A stretch of DNA of 34,257 bases, taken from Bacteroidales bacterium. GTDB taxonomy: Bacteria > Bacteroidota > Bacteroidia > Bacteroidales > Muribaculaceae. The stretch spans positions 1 to 34,257 of the forward strand of contig SFEA01000043.1 of assembly GCA_004557385.1 (NCBI GenBank). Direction: 5' to 3'. Below the pieces are notes generated by a model. That model did no database searches. It was given only the letters and a program-made list of their open reading frames with translations, and was not told where the DNA came from. The translations under genes and the position numbers were made by a program. Position 1 is the stretch's first letter; every line of letters starts with the position of its first letter. Of this stretch, positions 31,071 to 34,257 are shown piece after piece.

Positions 31071-32381
31071 ATGAAACGCATTGCATTAACCATCGTATCC
31101 CTTGTGCTTTTTGCCGTGGCATCAGCTCAACCTACTCAGAAACTTGTAACAGTCACAGTCACTCCAGCAGGAGCTTGCAGCAAAGCCGACGTTGGCGAAG
31201 TGGCTAAGGCTTATTATTTTGACTTGGGAAAACAAGTTAAGTTTAATGTGGAAGTGAAATCGTCGGGAGTGGCGCTCGATGGTGTTAAAGCCTCTTACAC
31301 CATTTGCCGCGACAAGATGCCTGCACATGCCAGCGGCAGCGCTGATGTGAAATCGGGCAATGCCACCATCAAAGGCGGCACCATGAAAGAACCTGGTTTT
31401 CTGCGCTGCACGGCTGAGGTGACGGTTGACGGTGTGAAGTATTCCGGCTCGTGCGCAGTGGGCTTTGCGCCCGACAAAATAAAGCCTTCAGTGACCATGC
31501 CAACCGATTTCAAGCAGTGGTGGGATGGCGAGCTGCGTGCCCTCGACAAGATTGAACCAAAGGCAACGCTAAAGCGCCTCGACGCCCGATGCACCGACAA
31601 GGTGGATGTCTATCAAGTGAAAATAGCTTCGCTGAAGCCTATGTATGGCATATTATCGGTGCCAAAAACGCCGGGCAAGCATCCTGCTGTGTTGCGTGTG
31701 CCGGGAGCCGGCATTCATCGCATTGGCGGTTATCTCGAGCCTGCCAACGACGGGTTCATTACCCTCGACCTTGGCATACATTCGTTGCCGTTCGATGCCG
31801 AGCAAGAGTTTTACACGGCGTTGAGCGAAGGCGCGTTGTACGACTATATGTCGATTGGAATCGCTTCGCGCGACACTTATTATTATCGAAAGGTCTATCT
31901 GGGCTGCGTGAGTGCTGCCAAGTATCTCACCACGCTGCCCGAATACGATGGGCAAAACCTGTTTGTGGTGGGCGGCAGCCAGGGTGGTGCGTTGAGCATT
32001 GTCACTGCGGCATTGTTCCCCGAGGTGAAGGCAATCATCAGCTTCTTCCCGGCGCTGTGCGACCAGCAAGCCTATCTCGACGGGCGTGCCGGCGGATGGC
32101 CTCACTATTTTCTGTTTCACAAGAACGATGCCTCGGTGAAGCAAGCTGTTGAAACGGTGCGCTACTTCGATGTGGTGAACTTTGCCCGCATACTCACCGT
32201 GCCGGTGTATATGTCGTTTGGCTACAACGACGTCACTTGCGCGCCAACGAGCACCTATGCCTGCTGGAATTCGTTGGCATCGAGCCAAAAGAAGCTGCTT
32301 GTGGTGCCCGAAACAGGGCATTGGCGATATTCCTATCAGTGGAAAACCGGTTGGGATTGGATGATGCAATTCCGCAAATAA
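31071..32381 (+). CDS. Secreted alpha/beta-hydrolase, acetyl-xylan-esterase-like (AXE1/CE7)
   Basis: 436 aa. Signal peptide at 1-19 (cleavage after ASA). An N-terminal immunoglobulin-like domain of about 110 residues is followed by an AXE1-type hydrolase domain (about 140-436). The catalytic triad is visible: S303 in GGSQGG, D387 in FGYNDVTC and H417 in ETGHW. The sequence around the nucleophile (LFVVGGSQGGALSIVTAAL) is typical of CE7 and related acetyl esterases. It probably removes acetyl groups from oligosaccharides or sugars in the periplasm; the true substrate is unknown. It is the only carbohydrate-active enzyme type near the SusCD and fucose genes. A single gene with an exact -7 box upstream. 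Confidence 0.87.
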   Translation: MKRIALTIVSLVLFAVASAQPTQKLVTVTVTPAGACSKADVGEVAKAYYFDLGKQVKFNVEVKSSGVALDGVKASYTICRDKMPAHASGSADVKSGNATIKGGTMKEPGFLRCTAEVTVDGVKYSGSCAVGFAPDKIKPSVTMPTDFKQWWDGELRALDKIEPKATLKRLDARCTDKVDVYQVKIASLKPMYGILSVPKTPGKHPAVLRVPGAGIHRIGGYLEPANDGFITLDLGIHSLPFDAEQEFYTALSEGALYDYMSIGIASRDTYYYRKVYLGCVSAAKYLTTLPEYDGQNLFVVGGSQGGALSIVTAALFPEVKAIISFFPALCDQQAYLDGRAGGWPHYFLFHKNDASVKQAVETVRYFDVVNFARILTVPVYMSFGYNDVTCAPTSTYACWNSLASSQKKLLVVPETGHWRYSYQWKTGWDWMMQFRK

Positions 32382-32400
32382 GGCTGCACGCAACCAGATG

Positions 32401-33402
32401 TCAGCGGTGCTTATGCTCAAATCCGAGCGTCTTGCCTCGAGAATTCATGCCTGCCGGGCGATAGTTTGCCGGCATCGAGCTGTCGTCGACATAGCCGCCT
32501 CCGTTTGCATTGATGCTTAGGTTTTGAAAAATCTGATAGAGCAATCCTCCGAGGTCAAATCCGAGTTTCTGTCCATTCAGGTTGTAGAACGGGCGGAAGA
32601 TTGGCAACGTGGCTGAACGTCCGGTGGCAGGGTCGCGATAGGTTTGCGCACCCATGTCCACGCCCCACTTGTCGTTGTTGGTGCGTAGAGTCATATAACC
32701 GCCGTAGAGCATCGACGAGCGGTTGCTGTTGTTATGGCTGAAGAAAGGCGACGATTCGTAGATGCCGAATGCGCTCACCGACACGTTTTGGTTGAGTGTA
32801 TACATCAGTTCGCCGTTGAACGAATAGGTGTTATAGGCATTCCAAGGCACTGCATATTTGTTGAAAGTGATGCCGGTTGACGCCTGCCAATGTTCGCCAA
32901 AGTTTTGTGTCACTGCAGCGCCAGCCCAGCGCACCGAGCCCAGCATGGGTTGGGTTGCCATGCCGCTGTAGCCGCTCACAAATCCATCGTACCAGCTTGC
33001 AATCTTGCCTTCGCGGGCAAAGTCGCCGGCAAACATGTTTCGTTGCCAAATCAAGTCGTTGTTGGCGCCGATAACGGCATATCGGCTTGGCATAGCCACG
33101 TCGGGATAATGCACGCCGAGCGAATCGATGTATCGCTCGGCATTGAGCCGTGGCGATTCCACATTGTTCATTGGCGATAGTTTCGGTGCCAAAGTAGGGG
33201 CGTCGAGCCCTGTGCTGCGTTGAAGGTTGTAGCCCTCGGCGGTGACGCGGTTGCCGTATACGCGTTGCTTCACCACATCGAGCTTCACCGAGTCGGGCAG
33301 GATGCCGCCGCCGTGACTATCCATTGCCACAATACGCTCCTGAGCTGCACCATTCAGCACAGCCAGCAGAGCAAATAATATTCCGGCAAACAATCGTGTC
33401 AT
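32401..33402 (-). CDS. Secreted beta-rich protein of unknown function
   Basis: 333 aa. Signal peptide at about 1-20 (cleavage near GAA/Q). A low-complexity N-terminal part of the mature protein is followed by a C-terminal half of repeating aromatic-glycine strands (SFNGELMYTLNQNVSVSAFG, MLYGGYMTLRTNNDKWGVDMG) that looks like part of an outer-membrane beta-barrel. The protein ends in a His/Arg-rich tail without the aromatic residue expected of a classic barrel. I recognise no family. It follows the PCMD-type gene on the same strand, but a strong terminator lies between them, and it has its own -7 box (33443-33450). It ends 20 bases past the converging esterase gene. Confidence 0.7.
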   Translation of the reverse strand: MTRLFAGILFALLAVLNGAAQERIVAMDSHGGGILPDSVKLDVVKQRVYGNRVTAEGYNLQRSTGLDAPTLAPKLSPMNNVESPRLNAERYIDSLGVHYPDVAMPSRYAVIGANNDLIWQRNMFAGDFAREGKIASWYDGFVSGYSGMATQPMLGSVRWAGAAVTQNFGEHWQASTGITFNKYAVPWNAYNTYSFNGELMYTLNQNVSVSAFGIYESSPFFSHNNSNRSSMLYGGYMTLRTNNDKWGVDMGAQTYRDPATGRSATLPIFRPFYNLNGQKLGFDLGGLLYQIFQNLSINANGGGYVDDSSMPANYRPAGMNSRGKTLGFEHKHR

Positions 33403-33442
33403 GGTCCTGTTTTGTAGTGAGGCATCAGCCCATATCTATTTA

Positions 33443-33450
33443 CAAAGGTA
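33443..33450 (-). promoter_or_regulatory. -7 box of the 33402 gene
   Basis: Minus-strand TACCTTTG at 33443-33450, exact. No good -33 box is visible because the region upstream is the terminator hairpin of the preceding gene. Confidence 0.45.
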
Positions 33451-33505
33451 GAAAAAAGGCTGCAAGGCGAATCATAATTGTTGTTAAATCGTTGCTTGCA
33501 GCCTT
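33451..33505 (-). terminator. Intrinsic terminator of the PCMD-type gene
   Basis: AAGGCTGCAAG at 33456-33466 pairs perfectly with 33495-33505 (11 pairs, 28-base loop). On the minus strand the stem ends in a T-run of about six. Confidence 0.75.
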
Positions 33506-33518
33506 ATGCTATGGTTTT

Positions 33519-34257
33519 TTAATAGTCCCATTCGAGCGAGAAGTCGTCCACCCACAGCGTGGTGCCATCGCCGCCGGTGAAGTAGTCGCCATATTTGCTT
33601 GCCGATGCCACAATGAGTATGTACTTTGGCTTGCGGTTGGTGGCGCGATACTCCAGCGTTATTTCAAAGTCTTGCCAGTTGGCTATTGTCTTTGCCGATT
33701 CGATGGTTCCGTAGGCAATCACATGTTCATCGTTTTTGTTGAACAGTTGCCTGTTGTTGGGGTTCGTGCGAATTTCGTATTGGTCGTTCCAATCGGCAAG
33801 AGCAACATACACCACGCAGGTGTCGGGTTGACCCTTCAGATGTGCAAATTCGCTCGACGAGTGCGATATTTTCTCCACTTTGCATTTCCAATGCCCTTTG
33901 AGCTTGGTTGGGCGTCCGGTGAAAGGACGGCCGAAGTGCAAAATGCCGTTGGTGCCATCGGTGCGCACATAGTTGCCTGTGAACAAGTTTCCGGCAGCCA
34001 GTTTGCCAACAACGCCGATGCCTACAAACTTGGTGTTGAGTTCGGCACAATAACCTTTTCCGTTCCAGGTGTCGGTTGAAGGCACACTGTTGCTGTTGCC
34101 GAGCGTTGTAGCGCCCTTGTTGCCAGTGTCCCAATATGTTGTGCCGCCTTCTTCCCATGGGCAGTACACTTTGCCGTCGAGCCACCACGAATCAAAATTG
34201 AGGTTCGGGATGGTGTATTCCGAATCGGTAGTCACCTGGGTGGCGCCGCTTTTGAGG
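33519..34257 (-). CDS. PCMD-type (putative carbohydrate metabolism domain) protein, 5' end outside window
   Basis: The C-terminal 245 codons are present. The frame remains open to the right edge (it reads LKSGATQV before the internal GTG at 34235), so that GTG is not the real start. The visible part is a jelly-roll-like domain typical of PF13201 (PCMD): PNLNFDSWW near the front, then STDTWNGKGYCAELNTK, and a C-terminal strand TTLWVDDFSLEWDY. Proteins of this family are secreted or surface lipoproteins thought to bind carbohydrate. N-terminal signal and any extra domains cannot be seen. A strong terminator follows. Confidence 0.85.
   Translation of the reverse strand, partial: LKSGATQVTTDSEYTIPNLNFDSWWLDGKVYCPWEEGGTTYWDTGNKGATTLGNSNSVPSTDTWNGKGYCAELNTKFVGIGVVGKLAAGNLFTGNYVRTDGTNGILHFGRPFTGRPTKLKGHWKCKVEKISHSSSEFAHLKGQPDTCVVYVALADWNDQYEIRTNPNNRQLFNKNDEHVIAYGTIESAKTIANWQDFEITLEYRATNRKPKYILIVASASKYGDYFTGGDGTTLWVDDFSLEWDY

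Overview
The window is chromosomal DNA from a Bacteroidales bacterium. It resembles Muribaculaceae or Prevotellaceae, but the genus cannot be resolved from the sequence. The evidence is a SusC/SusD pair, lipoproteins with acidic residues right after the lipid-bearing cysteine, a Bacteroidetes-type fucose operon, and repeated TTTG / TAnnTTTG promoters with 19-21 base spacers instead of sigma-70 boxes. No rRNA, tRNA, CRISPR array, insertion sequence or phage gene was seen. About 25 protein genes are supported, plus one gene broken by an in-frame stop.

Layout. 1-1022: class A beta-lactamase. 1164-1309: promoter, folded segment and intrinsic terminator that look like a small RNA or leader. 1464-2815: three overlapping genes, an ECF-type sigma factor between two small membrane proteins. 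2816-3676: gene-free block of inverted repeats, including a 205-bp imperfect palindrome. 3677-5125: NhaC antiporter. 5161-6918 (minus): LemA-family protein and an unrecognised membrane protein. 7011-9058 (minus): periplasmic GHL10-type hydrolase coupled to a GNAT acetyltransferase. 9324-11880 (minus): COG0523 metallochaperone GTPase and a P-loop/CYTH protein. 12007-12408: META lipoprotein. 12664-13968: AAA_14/DUF4143 ATPase with 33-bp tandem repeats at its promoter. 14220-16571 (minus): two-gene exporter operon (DMT and DHA2 MFS).

17051-25031 is a glycan-uptake locus: SusC, SusD, two surface lipoproteins, and a secreted protein interrupted by an amber codon. It has no glycoside hydrolase or regulator in view. 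25126-30390 is sugar metabolism: an aldose epimerase transcribed away from fucI, fucA and fucP. The fucose route is nearly complete, but no fuculokinase gene is present here. 30494-34257 holds a small lipoprotein, an acetyl-xylan-esterase-like hydrolase, a secreted beta-rich protein, and the C-terminal part of a PCMD-type protein running off the right edge.

Taken together, the right half reads as import and use of host or plant glycans (outer-membrane uptake, deacetylation, fucose import and isomerisation). The left half is housekeeping, metal and drug handling, and signalling. Functions rest on motifs and remembered families; no database search was possible.
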